From NCBI RefSeq assembly GCF_900129025.1, contig NZ_FQUM01000018.1, positions 1 to 36,316 on the forward strand: a stretch of DNA of 36,316 nt. The letters are read 5' to 3'. A program made the translations under genes and the position numbers. Each line of letters starts with the position of its first letter. The stretch's first letter is position 1. The notes beneath the pieces are model-generated. The model ran no database searches. It saw only the letters and a program-made list of their open reading frames with translations, and was not told the DNA's origin. Positions 1 to 8,124 of this stretch are shown piece after piece. Source of the stretch: Mariniphaga anaerophila (GTDB taxonomy: Bacteria > Bacteroidota > Bacteroidia > Bacteroidales > Prolixibacteraceae).

Positions 1-420
1 GCCAACAAATACAAAATTGACGTGGCCATTCACAACCACCCGAAGCCGTCGAACTACTGGAACCCGGACATGTTTATGGAAGCCGTTGACGGGTTGAGCA
101 ACCGCATTGGCGCATGTGCCGACGTCGGCCACTGGGCCCGCATGGGACTGGATCCGGTAAAATGTTTGCAGAAAATATCAGGTCGCGTAAAATCGCTTCA
201 TTTTAAAGACATAAAAGAAGAAGTAGCCGGCGAAGAAGAGCGTCATGATGTAATCTGGGGAACCGGTTCACTGGATATGGAAGGGATGCTTTTGGAGCTG
301 AAAAAGCAAAATTTCAAAGGAGTATTCTCCATTGAATACGAATACAACTGGGATAACTCGGTTCCCGATATCAAAAAGTGTATCTCCTATTTTAATGAAA
401 CTGTTGATGAATTGTTGTAA
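1..420 (+). CDS. Sugar phosphate isomerase/epimerase, 3' part only
   Basis: The frame is open from base 1, so the gene begins before the window; the GTG at 22 is only an internal codon. About 139 C-terminal residues of a xylose-isomerase-like TIM barrel (AP endonuclease 2 superfamily) are visible. Family hallmarks are the strand-end motifs IHNHP, CADVGHW, SLHFKDI and FSIEYEYNW, whose His, Asp and Glu residues normally bind a divalent metal in this fold. Such proteins isomerise or epimerise sugars or keto-sugars; the substrate cannot be read from the sequence. A second member of the superfamily lies at 28436-29371. The signal peptide region, if any, is outside the window. The next gene starts 86 bases downstream behind its own promoter-like box, so they need not be co-transcribed. 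Confidence 0.85.
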   Translation, partial: ANKYKIDVAIHNHPKPSNYWNPDMFMEAVDGLSNRIGACADVGHWARMGLDPVKCLQKISGRVKSLHFKDIKEEVAGEEERHDVIWGTGSLDMEGMLLELKKQNFKGVFSIEYEYNWDNSVPDIKKCISYFNETVDELL

Positions 421-478
421 AACCGGAGATCTGCTGGTTTATTCAATAAAAGAGCCGGAAACAAAGGTATATTTTAAG

Positions 479-486
479 TAACTTTG
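479..486 (+). promoter_or_regulatory. Promoter -7 box (TAACTTTG) for the nucleoside hydrolase-like gene
   Basis: The octamer exactly matches the Bacteroidota -7 consensus TAnnTTTG and lies 20 bases before the ATG at 507, leaving a very short leader. No clear -33 TTTG box is visible at the usual distance, so this is a single-motif call. Confidence 0.4.
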
Positions 487-506
487 ATTCATCAAAATCA
501 ACAGAA

Positions 507-1541
507 ATGTCAAACTACAAATCAAAAACCGCGTTCGCTTCTCTTTTATTGGTGCTGGTTGCCTTATTCAGCGCCTGCAATTTATCTGAAAATTCAAAAA
601 TTCCGGTTCTTTTTGATACCGATGCCAACAACGAAGTAGATGACCAGCATGCGCTGGCTTACCTGCTGTTTAGTGGCGACCATTTCAAAGTTGAAGGAAT
701 TACGGTGAATGCCACCAGCGCGCCGACCGGTTACTCGGAAAATTCTGACGTAAGCGATCATTACGAAGAAGCGAAAAGAGTGATGCAGCTTTGTGGTGAC
801 TTTTATGGCGAAATCCCCCTAAAGACAGGAGCAAATGGTTCTTTTTCAGAAATAAAAGAGCACATTGGAGAACCTGATTTTGATGGCCACGAAGCTGTTG
901 ATTTCATTATTGAGCAAGCCATGAAAAAACGAAACCGGAAACTGGTATTGCTTCCGGTGGGAAAACTCACCAATATTGCACTGGCACTGATGAAGGAACC
1001 GGCCATTGCCGAAAACGTAAGAATTGTCTGGCTTGGCTCCAACTACCCCGAACCGGGAGAACACAATCAGGATTGGGACATCGAATCGATGAACTATATT
1101 TTGGACGCAAATGTGCCGTTTGAAATGGTTACCGTTCGTTATGGAAAGCCATCGGGAACAGCAGCAGTAATGGTTTCGCAAGATCAGATTTTGCACCGCA
1201 TGCCCGGAAAAGGGCCTAAAATTTCGGCTCCGGTTGCCGGGCGGCATGGTGGAGAGTTTTCCAATTTTGGAGATTACTCCGTCAACCTGTTTAGTCAGTT
1301 CCATATGTGGGGCGACCCCATTGGCAGAGCGTTGTTTGATATGGCAGCTGTGGCAGTGGTAAAAAACCCCGACTGGGCAGAAAAAAGGGAAATTCCAGCG
1401 CCCATTTATGTGAACGGGAAATGGGTAGAACGGCCGAATAATCCACGTAAAATTTTACTGTGGGAATGGTTTGATATTTACGGAATTATGAACGACTTTT
1501 TTGTCACCATGGACGACTACAAACTGGTTAACGTAAGATAG
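507..1541 (+). CDS. Nucleoside hydrolase-like lipoprotein
   Basis: The 344-residue protein begins with a lipoprotein signal peptide ending in the lipobox FSAC (Cys24), so it is probably anchored in an envelope membrane. Next comes the acidic signature DTDANNEVDDQHAL (residues 37-50), a variant of the DxDxxxDD calcium and ribose binding motif of inosine/uridine-preferring nucleoside hydrolases, with two extra residues between the Asp pairs. The C-terminal motif is RALFDMAAVAVV (about 275-286). In classical enzymes a His precedes the Asp here; this protein has Phe. The fold assignment is good, but the substrate is open: it may cleave another N- or O-ribosyl compound rather than a nucleoside. 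It sits between sugar-isomerase and CBM9-like genes and ends 8 bases before a strong terminator hairpin. Confidence 0.8.
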   Translation: MSNYKSKTAFASLLLVLVALFSACNLSENSKIPVLFDTDANNEVDDQHALAYLLFSGDHFKVEGITVNATSAPTGYSENSDVSDHYEEAKRVMQLCGDFYGEIPLKTGANGSFSEIKEHIGEPDFDGHEAVDFIIEQAMKKRNRKLVLLPVGKLTNIALALMKEPAIAENVRIVWLGSNYPEPGEHNQDWDIESMNYILDANVPFEMVTVRYGKPSGTAAVMVSQDQILHRMPGKGPKISAPVAGRHGGEFSNFGDYSVNLFSQFHMWGDPIGRALFDMAAVAVVKNPDWAEKREIPAPIYVNGKWVERPNNPRKILLWEWFDIYGIMNDFFVTMDDYKLVNVR

Positions 1542-1549
1542 CTATACAA

Positions 1550-1597
1550 AAAGAACACCCGCAAAAGGTTTTATCGCCTGATTTGCGGGTGTTCTTT
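1550..1597. terminator. Bidirectional intrinsic terminator
   Basis: A perfect 16-bp stem (1550-1565 paired with 1582-1597) with a 16-base loop sits between the convergent genes ending at 1541 and 1613. The stem has a GC-rich core and A/T flanks in both directions, so it can end both transcripts. Confidence 0.85.
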
Positions 1598-1612
1598 CAA
1601 CAGGCAGCCGCC

Positions 1613-2260
1613 CTATTCAAATTCCAATTTTCCGAAGAATGCAGGTTGGTGATAATCCGGATTTTCAGTTTTTACCGGGTTCCAGGTTACATAATGCGCC
1701 ACTGCGGTTTCGTCGCCACATTTGTAAAAATTAGCAGAAGCTTTCAACCCGTCAAACGATTTCAGATTGCTGTATTGGAAAACTTCAACCGGAATGCGAA
1801 TCATCATTTCCCATTCAAAATCGCCAGACTTATCGTTAAACGGAGCACTTCCCAAACTCGACCTGATTTCGATTTTCTTTACCAGTTCCGGGTCAACAAA
1901 TTTGCGGTTTCCCCTGCCCGGCCCATACCCCAAATGTATTGTTCCAATGCAACTAAATTCAAAATTATAATAGTCTTTGCCATCCGGAGAAATAAAAAAC
2001 TCCACGCAACTGTCTTTATAAACATCGCCGTTTATGCGGGTTTCTCTGGCTCGCAAATGTTTTTCCGCCACATAATATTTCAGCAAAATTTCATCGTCTG
2101 CGTGTGCAATTCTAAAATTCACAACCGGCAGATAACTAAACTCTTTCCAGTTTAAAGTCTGAATCATGTGGGTTACAGTTTGCCATTCCAACCGGTTTTC
2201 GGCCTCGGCAAATGAAGTATCTTTTTTTACATCTATCTTTTTTACAAAAATTTGGTTCAT
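1613..2260 (-). CDS. CBM9-like carbohydrate-binding domain protein
   Basis: The 215-residue protein has no signal peptide or membrane segment. Its pattern of beta-strands with DSCVEFFISPDG, YYNFEFSCIGTIHLGYG and FEWEMMIRIP resembles the family 9 carbohydrate-binding fold (a DOMON-like sandwich) found as stand-alone proteins in many Bacteroidota. Those proteins are usually annotated as carbohydrate-binding family 9-like, and a catalytic role is not established. It converges on the nucleoside hydrolase-like gene and diverges from the SNF2 helicase gene. The ATG at 2258-2260 is the natural start: no upstream in-frame extension looks coding. An imperfect TAnnTTTG box (TACCTTTA, minus strand of 2282-2289) lies upstream. 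Confidence 0.7.
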   Translation of the reverse strand: MNQIFVKKIDVKKDTSFAEAENRLEWQTVTHMIQTLNWKEFSYLPVVNFRIAHADDEILLKYYVAEKHLRARETRINGDVYKDSCVEFFISPDGKDYYNFEFSCIGTIHLGYGPGRGNRKFVDPELVKKIEIRSSLGSAPFNDKSGDFEWEMMIRIPVEVFQYSNLKSFDGLKASANFYKCGDETAVAHYVTWNPVKTENPDYHQPAFFGKLEFE

Positions 2261-2326
2261 GATGTTAAATTTGAATTTTGGTAAAGGTAAACATTATTTT
2301 TTCTTTCCAGTTTCCCAATCTACACG

Positions 2327-2334
2327 TATCTTTG
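2327..2334 (+). promoter_or_regulatory. Promoter -7 box (TATCTTTG) for the SNF2 helicase gene
   Basis: Exact TAnnTTTG match 32 bases before the ATG at 2367, within the 106-base divergent spacer. The upstream -33 region is T-rich but has no perfect TTTG. Confidence 0.5.
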
Positions 2335-2366
2335 AGGTTCTTTTTTTGTAACACTTTAGGATTGAA

Positions 2367-5306
2367 ATGGGCGAAACAGAGTTTGTAATTGTATTAACAG
2401 AACACCGAAACCTTGGGAATGTATTCCAACCCTACCTCATCCATAAAAGAGATAAATTCTACTCTACCGAAAAGCTGGTAAAGCCGTTTGATATTAACAG
2501 CGTGGAGTACGAATTGAAACCCCACGAGAAAGAGTTGGTATTGCTGATTGAAAAATACAGCGACGAACGTCTGATGAAAAAATTTTCGCGCGCAAAAAAT
2601 GTATCTGAGTTTTTTGCCCAGCTCGACAAATCGACGTTCGAAAAGCAGGTGTCGCCGTACATTGAGCAATGCATGTTTGAAGTAGCCCGCATTTTAATGC
2701 TAAGCCCGGTGCGTCTGCTGAACAAAGAAGCGAAATACGCCAACTTGTACGACGAAGACGAAATACGGGTTCCGCCCCTGTTTATTCGACCTGAATTTTA
2801 TTTCGACCGAACAAAAACAGAAACGCGATATCACCTGAAAATATTCATCGACAATAAAGAGATTCCGCTATTAAACCGAAATGTCCGCATTGTAACAAAC
2901 AACCCGTGCATGCTGGTAAGCAGAAACCAGTTGCTGGTTTTTGAAAAACTCGACGGAAAAAAAATCGTTCCGTTTCTCTCCCGGCAATACGTGTCCATTC
3001 CGCGCAGCATTGAAGAAAAATACTACGCCGGATTCGTCAAAAAAACCATTCGCGATTTCGATGTAAAAGTATCGGGATTCAAACTTATTGAAGGCGAAGG
3101 GAAAAAAACGGCAGTGCTTAATCTGGACAAAAACCTGATGTTACAACCGTGTTTTATTCTGCAATTCAGGTACGATGGCGAAATCTTTCTGCCCAACAAC
3201 AACCGTCATGTTGCAGTTCTGTTTCAGAAGCAAAATAATGAATTCGTTTTCAAAAAAATAAAGCGGGATGCAAAGTGGGAAAAATCGGTTTTAGCCACGC
3301 TTACCGAAGCCGGGCTGCAAGACAAAAACGGTTATTTCGAGCCTGCCGAAACCGAGTTATCTGAAAAAAATGACCCGGTTTATGTTTTTGTAAACTGGCT
3401 AAACAAACATAAAAACAGCTTAAAAGAAAAGGGAATTTTTGTAGAACAGGGCGCCCTCGAAAAAGTATATTTTACCGGAGAACAGCGCCTCGACCTGAAA
3501 ACCAAAACCACCGGCGACTGGTTCGACGTTTATGCAACGGTTACTTTTGGAGAGTTCAGTTTTCCTTTTATCAAACTAAAAAACAATATTTTAAACGATA
3601 TTCGCGAGTTTGAACTACCCAACGGAGAGGTGGCAATAATTCCGGAAGAATGGTTTGCGCGCTACAAAAACCTGATGCCGTTTGCCCGCAGCAAGGGCGA
3701 AAAAATGCGATTCGAAAAGCATCATTACACGCTGTTGCAAAAAGTGATGCTTCCCGGCGATAACTCATTTCTGCAAAAATTAAAAAGACTGGCCGATACA
3801 CAGGAAAATATTCCCCTTCCGGAAAACCTGAATGCCCACCTGAGAAGTTATCAGGAAACAGGATATCAGTGGATGGCCGGACTGCACAAAAACGGGTTTG
3901 GCGGGTGCCTGGCTGACGACATGGGGCTGGGAAAAACGCTGCAAACACTGGCGTTGCTGCTCAACTACAAAAGAAACGGAGAAGCCACAGCCTTTCAGGA
4001 TAGCTTTGCCCGGAAAGATCAGCTCAGCCTTTTTGCTGCGCAGTCGCCGGCAGCCGAAAACATTCAGCCGGCCAGCCTGATTGTGCTACCCACTTCTTTG
4101 GTGCACAACTGGGAGTCGGAAATTCAGAAATTCACCCCTTCGTTTAAAATATACAAGCATGTGGGGCAGCAGCGAAAAACACAGGCCGAACTGGAAAACG
4201 CAGTATTATATTACGACATAATTCTTACCACTTACGGAACGGTGCGCAACGATGTGGAAGCATTTTCGAGATTGAAATTTTTCTACTTAATACTGGACGA
4301 AAGCCAGTATGTAAAAAATCCGGCATCGAAAACTTACAAGGCCATCGGGAAATTACAAAGCGAATATCGCATGGCGCTTACCGGCACGCCCATCGAAAAC
4401 TCGTTATCGGATTTATGGGCGCAAATGAATTTTCTGAACAAAGGAATGCTTGGCAATCTGGCGTTTTTCAGGCGCTTTTTTATTACCCCCATTGAGAAAC
4501 ACAACAACGCCGAACAGCAAGAAAAACTACAGGTACTAATACGGCCGTTTGTGCTGCGCCGAACCAAGGCAGAAGTAGCCAGAGATCTACCGCCGTTAAT
4601 GGAGCAGGTTGTTGTTTGCGAAATGAATGAAGGCCAGCAACGCACATACGAAACAGAAAAGTCGGTAATACGAAACTCAATTCTGGAAGGGATTGAACAG
4701 GACGGAATAAAAAGTTCGGCCATGATTATTCTTCAGGGACTTACCCGGCTGCGACAACTGGCGAACCATCCCAAACTGCTAAATAATGTTGAGGAAAACC
4801 AATCGGGTAAGTTTGAAGAGATCATTCGAATGCTGGAAAATGTGATTGCAGAAAAACACAAAGTCCTGGTATTTTCTTCCTTCGTAAAGCACCTGGAACT
4901 CATCAAATCGCGCATCGAAAAAGAAAAATGGAAGTACAGTATTTTAACCGGGCAAACCACTAACCGGGGCGAAGTTATACGGCAGTTCCAGGAAGATCAG
5001 GAGAATCGCATTTTTCTGATTTCGTTAAAAGCGGGCGGAGTGGGTTTAAACCTCACCAGTGCCGACTATGTTTTTATTATTGATCCGTGGTGGAACCCGG
5101 CGGCAGAAAACCAGGCAATCAGCCGGGCGCACCGCATCGGGCAAAACAAACATGTATTTGTTTACCGATTTATTACCCAGGGTTCCATCGAAGAGAAAAT
5201 TCAGCAGTTACAAAGTAGAAAAAGCTCGCTGGCAGATAAATTCATCAACTCAAATAATCCGCTGCAGGAAATTACAAAAGAAGAAATTCTCGGGTTGCTG
5301 AAATAA
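2367..5306 (+). CDS. SNF2/Rad54-family DEAD/DEAH-box helicase-like ATPase
   Basis: At 979 residues this is a full-length bacterial SNF2-type protein. The first ~480 residues form a poorly conserved N-terminal region of mixed alpha/beta character with no Cys-rich SWIM finger visible. The ATPase core follows: Q-like region LRSYQETGYQWM, motif I DDMGLGKT (517-524), motif Ia around IVLPTSLVHNWE, motif II DESQ (644-647), motif III LTGTPIENSL, then lobe 2 with VLVFSSFVKHLELI, SLKAGGVGLNLTSADYV and motif VI QAISRAHRIGQ. A stretch of about 40 residues between motifs I and Ia is hydrophilic and probably a loop. Family members translocate on double-stranded DNA and remodel protein-DNA complexes; the bacterial target here is unknown. 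The gene is monocistronic by layout, with a promoter box upstream and a hairpin downstream. Confidence 0.92.
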   Translation: MGETEFVIVLTEHRNLGNVFQPYLIHKRDKFYSTEKLVKPFDINSVEYELKPHEKELVLLIEKYSDERLMKKFSRAKNVSEFFAQLDKSTFEKQVSPYIEQCMFEVARILMLSPVRLLNKEAKYANLYDEDEIRVPPLFIRPEFYFDRTKTETRYHLKIFIDNKEIPLLNRNVRIVTNNPCMLVSRNQLLVFEKLDGKKIVPFLSRQYVSIPRSIEEKYYAGFVKKTIRDFDVKVSGFKLIEGEGKKTAVLNLDKNLMLQPCFILQFRYDGEIFLPNNNRHVAVLFQKQNNEFVFKKIKRDAKWEKSVLATLTEAGLQDKNGYFEPAETELSEKNDPVYVFVNWLNKHKNSLKEKGIFVEQGALEKVYFTGEQRLDLKTKTTGDWFDVYATVTFGEFSFPFIKLKNNILNDIREFELPNGEVAIIPEEWFARYKNLMPFARSKGEKMRFEKHHYTLLQKVMLPGDNSFLQKLKRLADTQENIPLPENLNAHLRSYQETGYQWMAGLHKNGFGGCLADDMGLGKTLQTLALLLNYKRNGEATAFQDSFARKDQLSLFAAQSPAAENIQPASLIVLPTSLVHNWESEIQKFTPSFKIYKHVGQQRKTQAELENAVLYYDIILTTYGTVRNDVEAFSRLKFFYLILDESQYVKNPASKTYKAIGKLQSEYRMALTGTPIENSLSDLWAQMNFLNKGMLGNLAFFRRFFITPIEKHNNAEQQEKLQVLIRPFVLRRTKAEVARDLPPLMEQVVVCEMNEGQQRTYETEKSVIRNSILEGIEQDGIKSSAMIILQGLTRLRQLANHPKLLNNVEENQSGKFEEIIRMLENVIAEKHKVLVFSSFVKHLELIKSRIEKEKWKYSILTGQTTNRGEVIRQFQEDQENRIFLISLKAGGVGLNLTSADYVFIIDPWWNPAAENQAISRAHRIGQNKHVFVYRFITQGSIEEKIQQLQSRKSSLADKFINSNNPLQEITKEEILGLLK

Positions 5307-5398
5307 TTCAGCGGCGAGTAAGCAGACTTTTTTCGCGGTATGCGCTTCTGTTTCAATATCTGTTTTTTTTCTGATGACTACCGAAATATTACCAAAAC

Positions 5399-5428
5399 AA
5401 AAAGGAGAACCGTTTTGGTCCCCCTTTT
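5399..5428. terminator. Putative terminator between convergent SNF2 and pfkA genes
   Basis: An imperfect stem-loop (outer AAAAGG with CCTTTT, inner ACC with GGT, two mismatches) lies in the 155-base spacer between the two stop codons. T-rich sequence follows the right arm on the plus strand. An overlapping CCAAAAC/GTTTTGG pairing is an alternative fold. Confidence 0.45.
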
Positions 5429-5461
5429 CAAATATCATTTTTCGTCAGCAGAAAAAAAATG

Positions 5462-6454
5462 CTACAACGAAATAATTTTGCTTACTTCAATCCAGTTGTG
5501 GTCTATCTGATCGTGTTTCAAATAAGTTTCTTCCAGCGGCGTATAAACAGTGCGATTATGAGCCATTCCCACCATTACTCCCTGCTTTCCTTCAAGCAGT
5601 GCAGTAACCGCACCGTGCCCTAAAATGCTGGCCAAAACCCTGTCTTTACACGAAGGATTCCCCCCTCGCTGGATATGCCCCAGAATGGTAACCCGGGTTT
5701 CGTATTCGGGCAACTGCTCTTTCACTTTTCGGGCAATTTCTGTAGCGCCGCCCTCTTTGTCGCCTTCGGCCACAATAATAATTCCGGAGGTTTTATTTGC
5801 ACGGCGTTCCTGCTCCATGTAACTGCAAATCTGCTTAATATCTGTTTTCACTTCGGGCAGCAGCGTTGCCTCTGCGCCACTGGCAATGGAAGTGTACAGC
5901 GCAATAAAACCGGAGTCGCGCCCCATCACTTCAACAAAAAATATAATATTGTGCGATTCGGCAGTGTCCCTGATTTTATCAACCGCCTCAATAACAGTAT
6001 TTATGGCAGTATCAAAACCAATGGTAAAATCTGTTCCGTAGATGTCGTTATCGATGGTGCAGGGAATTCCGATAACCGGGAACCCAAATTCTTTGGACAA
6101 CAGATCTGCTCCCCGAAACGAACCGTCTCCTCCGTTTACGATCAAGGCGTCAATACCCATTTCTCTGAGGTTTGCAAAAGCCTTTTCCCTGGTTTCTTTC
6201 AACTTAAATTCTTTGCAACGGGCCGATTTCAAAATAGTTCCTCCACGGGAAATTATTTTTGAAACCGAATTGGATTTCATTTCAACAAAATCTTTTTTCA
6301 ACAACCCCGAAAAACCATTTTTAATTCCAACAACTTCGAGGTTGTTATATATTCCGGTACGGACAATCGCACGAATTGCTGCGTTCATTCCGGGGGCATC
6401 TCCTCCGGATGTAAGCAGTGCAATTCTTTTAATTTTATTGCTGTTTGTGTACAT
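5462..6454 (-). CDS. pfkA: ATP-dependent 6-phosphofructokinase
   Basis: PfkA phosphorylates fructose 6-phosphate to fructose 1,6-bisphosphate, the committed step of glycolysis, in the cytoplasm. The 330-residue length is typical of the bacterial enzyme. Visible motifs are LTSGGDAPGMNAAIRA (14-29), GGDGS (108-112), TIDND with the catalytic Asp (133-137), MGRDSGF (177-183) and GHIQRGG (about 255). Gly in GGDGS and the absence of Lys before TIDND indicate ATP, not pyrophosphate, as phosphoryl donor. The ATG begins 2 bases after the stop of the NYN/OST-HTH gene, so the two are very likely co-transcribed and may be translationally coupled. The stop faces the convergent SNF2 gene. Confidence 0.96.
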   Translation of the reverse strand: MYTNSNKIKRIALLTSGGDAPGMNAAIRAIVRTGIYNNLEVVGIKNGFSGLLKKDFVEMKSNSVSKIISRGGTILKSARCKEFKLKETREKAFANLREMGIDALIVNGGDGSFRGADLLSKEFGFPVIGIPCTIDNDIYGTDFTIGFDTAINTVIEAVDKIRDTAESHNIIFFVEVMGRDSGFIALYTSIASGAEATLLPEVKTDIKQICSYMEQERRANKTSGIIIVAEGDKEGGATEIARKVKEQLPEYETRVTILGHIQRGGNPSCKDRVLASILGHGAVTALLEGKQGVMVGMAHNRTVYTPLEETYLKHDQIDHNWIEVSKIISL

Positions 6455-6456
6455 AT

Positions 6457-7203
6457 TTATCTTTTTTTGTTGCGTACATAAATTAGTTTAAACTTCCCTT
6501 TATAACTGTCGCGCTGATCAATTTCGAATTTGCCAATGGAATCGATAAGCGGTGTGAGTTTTTCGAAACCGTAGTTACGGGAATCGAAATTAGGCTGTTT
6601 TTTCTGCAACAGGCTGCCCACATCTCCCAGAAACGCCCATCCGTCGTCGTCGGCCAAATCGGAAATGGTTGAGGTAATAAGCCTGACTACTTTGGGGGTA
6701 ATTTTATCGAACTGTGATTTTCGCTCCGGTTTATCTGGGGTTGCGTTGCTTTCGTTCTCTTTGGCCTCGTTCTGCAAAATTTCAAGGTAAATAAACTTAT
6801 CGCACGCAACAATAAACGGGTCCGGCGTTTTCTTCTCTCCAATGCCATAAACTTTTTTTCCGGCTTCGCGTAAACGTGTGGCCAGCCGCGTAAAATCGCT
6901 GTCGCTGGAAACCAGACAAAAACCATCGACATTTCCGCCGTACAAAATATCCATTGCATCAATAATCATCGCCGAGTCAGTGGCATTTTTCCCGGTAGTG
7001 TAACTATATTGCTGAATGGGCGTAATGGCATTTTCGAGCAGCAGGCTTTTCCATTTAGACAAAACCGGCTTGGTCCAGTCGCCATAAATACGTTTGATAG
7101 TCGGACTGCCGTATTTGGCAATCTCCTCCATCATTTCCTTCACGTAAGCACTGGGGATATTGTCACCATCGATAAGGACGGCCAATTTAAAGTCGTTTTC
7201 CAT
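6457..7203 (-). CDS. NYN (PIN-like) domain protein with OST-HTH/LOTUS domain
   Basis: The 248-residue cytosolic protein has two domains. Residues 5-142 form a LabA/DUF88-type NYN domain, with the acidic residues expected of the PIN-like nuclease fold: LIDGDN (Asp12, Asp14), ATDSAMIIDAMD (Asp76, Asp82) and SSDSDF (Asp101, Asp103). A polar linker leads to an OST-HTH/LOTUS winged-helix domain (about 165-242), a fold known to bind RNA or helicases. This architecture is widespread in bacteria and presumed to act in RNA processing or turnover; the target is unknown. It has a perfect promoter box upstream (7232-7239) and is followed directly by pfkA. All acidic positions seen in active relatives appear present, so it is probably catalytic. 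Confidence 0.88.
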   Translation of the reverse strand: MENDFKLAVLIDGDNIPSAYVKEMMEEIAKYGSPTIKRIYGDWTKPVLSKWKSLLLENAITPIQQYSYTTGKNATDSAMIIDAMDILYGGNVDGFCLVSSDSDFTRLATRLREAGKKVYGIGEKKTPDPFIVACDKFIYLEILQNEAKENESNATPDKPERKSQFDKITPKVVRLITSTISDLADDDGWAFLGDVGSLLQKKQPNFDSRNYGFEKLTPLIDSIGKFEIDQRDSYKGKFKLIYVRNKKR

Positions 7204-7231
7204 AACTTGACTTTTTGATTCCTAATAGCAA

Positions 7232-7239
7232 CAAAAGTA
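7232..7239 (-). promoter_or_regulatory. Promoter -7 box (TACTTTTG) for the NYN-pfkA unit
   Basis: Reading the minus strand, the octamer matches TAnnTTTG exactly, 28 bases before the ATG at 7203. This suggests that NYN-pfkA is transcribed separately from the bat operon that ends at 7339. Confidence 0.45.
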
Positions 7240-7338
7240 ATCGAAAAGAACTCAAGTTTCGAAAAGACGCCCCGAGAAGCGGCATTTTTGGATGGTCTGC
7301 CTGAATTATTAATAATTTCCTAAGAACTCCGGATTCGT

Positions 7339-8112
7339 TTAAATTCTGACAATGCACGAATCGGGCAGCCAACCCACATTGCCGTCGGAGAGTTTAATTT
7401 CTTTCCATGTATCAACGCTGTCTGATATTTCCACTTTCACCCCTTCGTATAGCAGAAAAAGATCGGTGCTGTTTTGCGCCGGTGCACTTTTTACCGTAAC
7501 ACGCGGACAAAATACAATGGCGTCTTTCCGCTGGTTAATCTTCTCTTTTTGCCGGGCAGCAAACGAAAAGGTAAACCCGGAAACGGCAATGGCAAGAATG
7601 CCAAACCAAAAAGACAATCGTTTTAAAGAAGAGCTGCGACTAAAAATAAATAAGCCAAGCAATCCCAGGAAAAGAACAAAAGCTGCAATGCTGATTCCCG
7701 CCCAGGTATCAGCCGGATGCATATTTATTATCCGTTCGCGCCACCTTACGAAAAACGGCTGCGGCAAGGCTTCAATTTCAGTTACCACAAACTGGTTGGC
7801 CAGTTTCAGGTTAAAATCGATATCCTCATCCTGCGGTGCCAGCAGTTTGGCGCGCTCGTAATTTAAAATGGCATTGTTAACGTCGCCGGTTTTATAATAC
7901 GCATTTCCCAGGTTAAAATATAGCTTAGCCGATTCGCGGCCTGAACTCAAAATCTGCTCGTAAGCCGAAATGGCTTTCTGATACTCTTCTGTTGTGTAAA
8001 ATGCATTTGCTTTTTCCCAAGCCACCTGGGTTGAATCCTGTGCTGAAGCGTTCATAAAGAACACTATCCCAAATATAAACCAACTGTATTTTAATATGAA
8101 TCTCTTTGTCAT
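7339..8112 (-). CDS. batE: BatE: TPR and SH3-like envelope protein
   Basis: The 257-residue protein starts with a signal peptide ending near NASAQ. Two to three TPR units follow (about 30-105; for example KLYFNLGNAYYKTGDVNNAI), then two membrane segments (about 138-156 and 166-184) and a C-terminal bacterial SH3-like domain ending in GWLPDSCIVRI. This layout matches BatE of the Bacteroides aerotolerance operon. TPR and SH3 modules suggest a scaffold role for the Bat complex in the inner membrane; the molecular activity is not known. It is the last gene of the operon, 12 bases after batD. Just beyond it is a 14-bp AT palindrome (7304-7317) and a weak hairpin, so termination there is plausible but not clear. 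Confidence 0.88.
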   Translation of the reverse strand: MTKRFILKYSWFIFGIVFFMNASAQDSTQVAWEKANAFYTTEEYQKAISAYEQILSSGRESAKLYFNLGNAYYKTGDVNNAILNYERAKLLAPQDEDIDFNLKLANQFVVTEIEALPQPFFVRWRERIINMHPADTWAGISIAAFVLFLGLLGLFIFSRSSSLKRLSFWFGILAIAVSGFTFSFAARQKEKINQRKDAIVFCPRVTVKSAPAQNSTDLFLLYEGVKVEISDSVDTWKEIKLSDGNVGWLPDSCIVRI

Positions 8113-8124
8113 TTTAATCCGTTT

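Noticed and set aside
1583-2155. Plus-strand 190-codon frame
   Set aside because: It is antisense to the CBM9-like gene and begins within the terminator hairpin; its composition is unlike a real protein and no motif is seen.
5675-6262. Plus-strand 195-codon frame
   Set aside because: Antisense to pfkA, whose identity is certain.
7304-7317. 14-bp AT-only palindrome downstream of batE
   Set aside because: A perfect palindrome, but made only of A and T in an AT-rich spacer; chance or a weak structure is the simpler reading.
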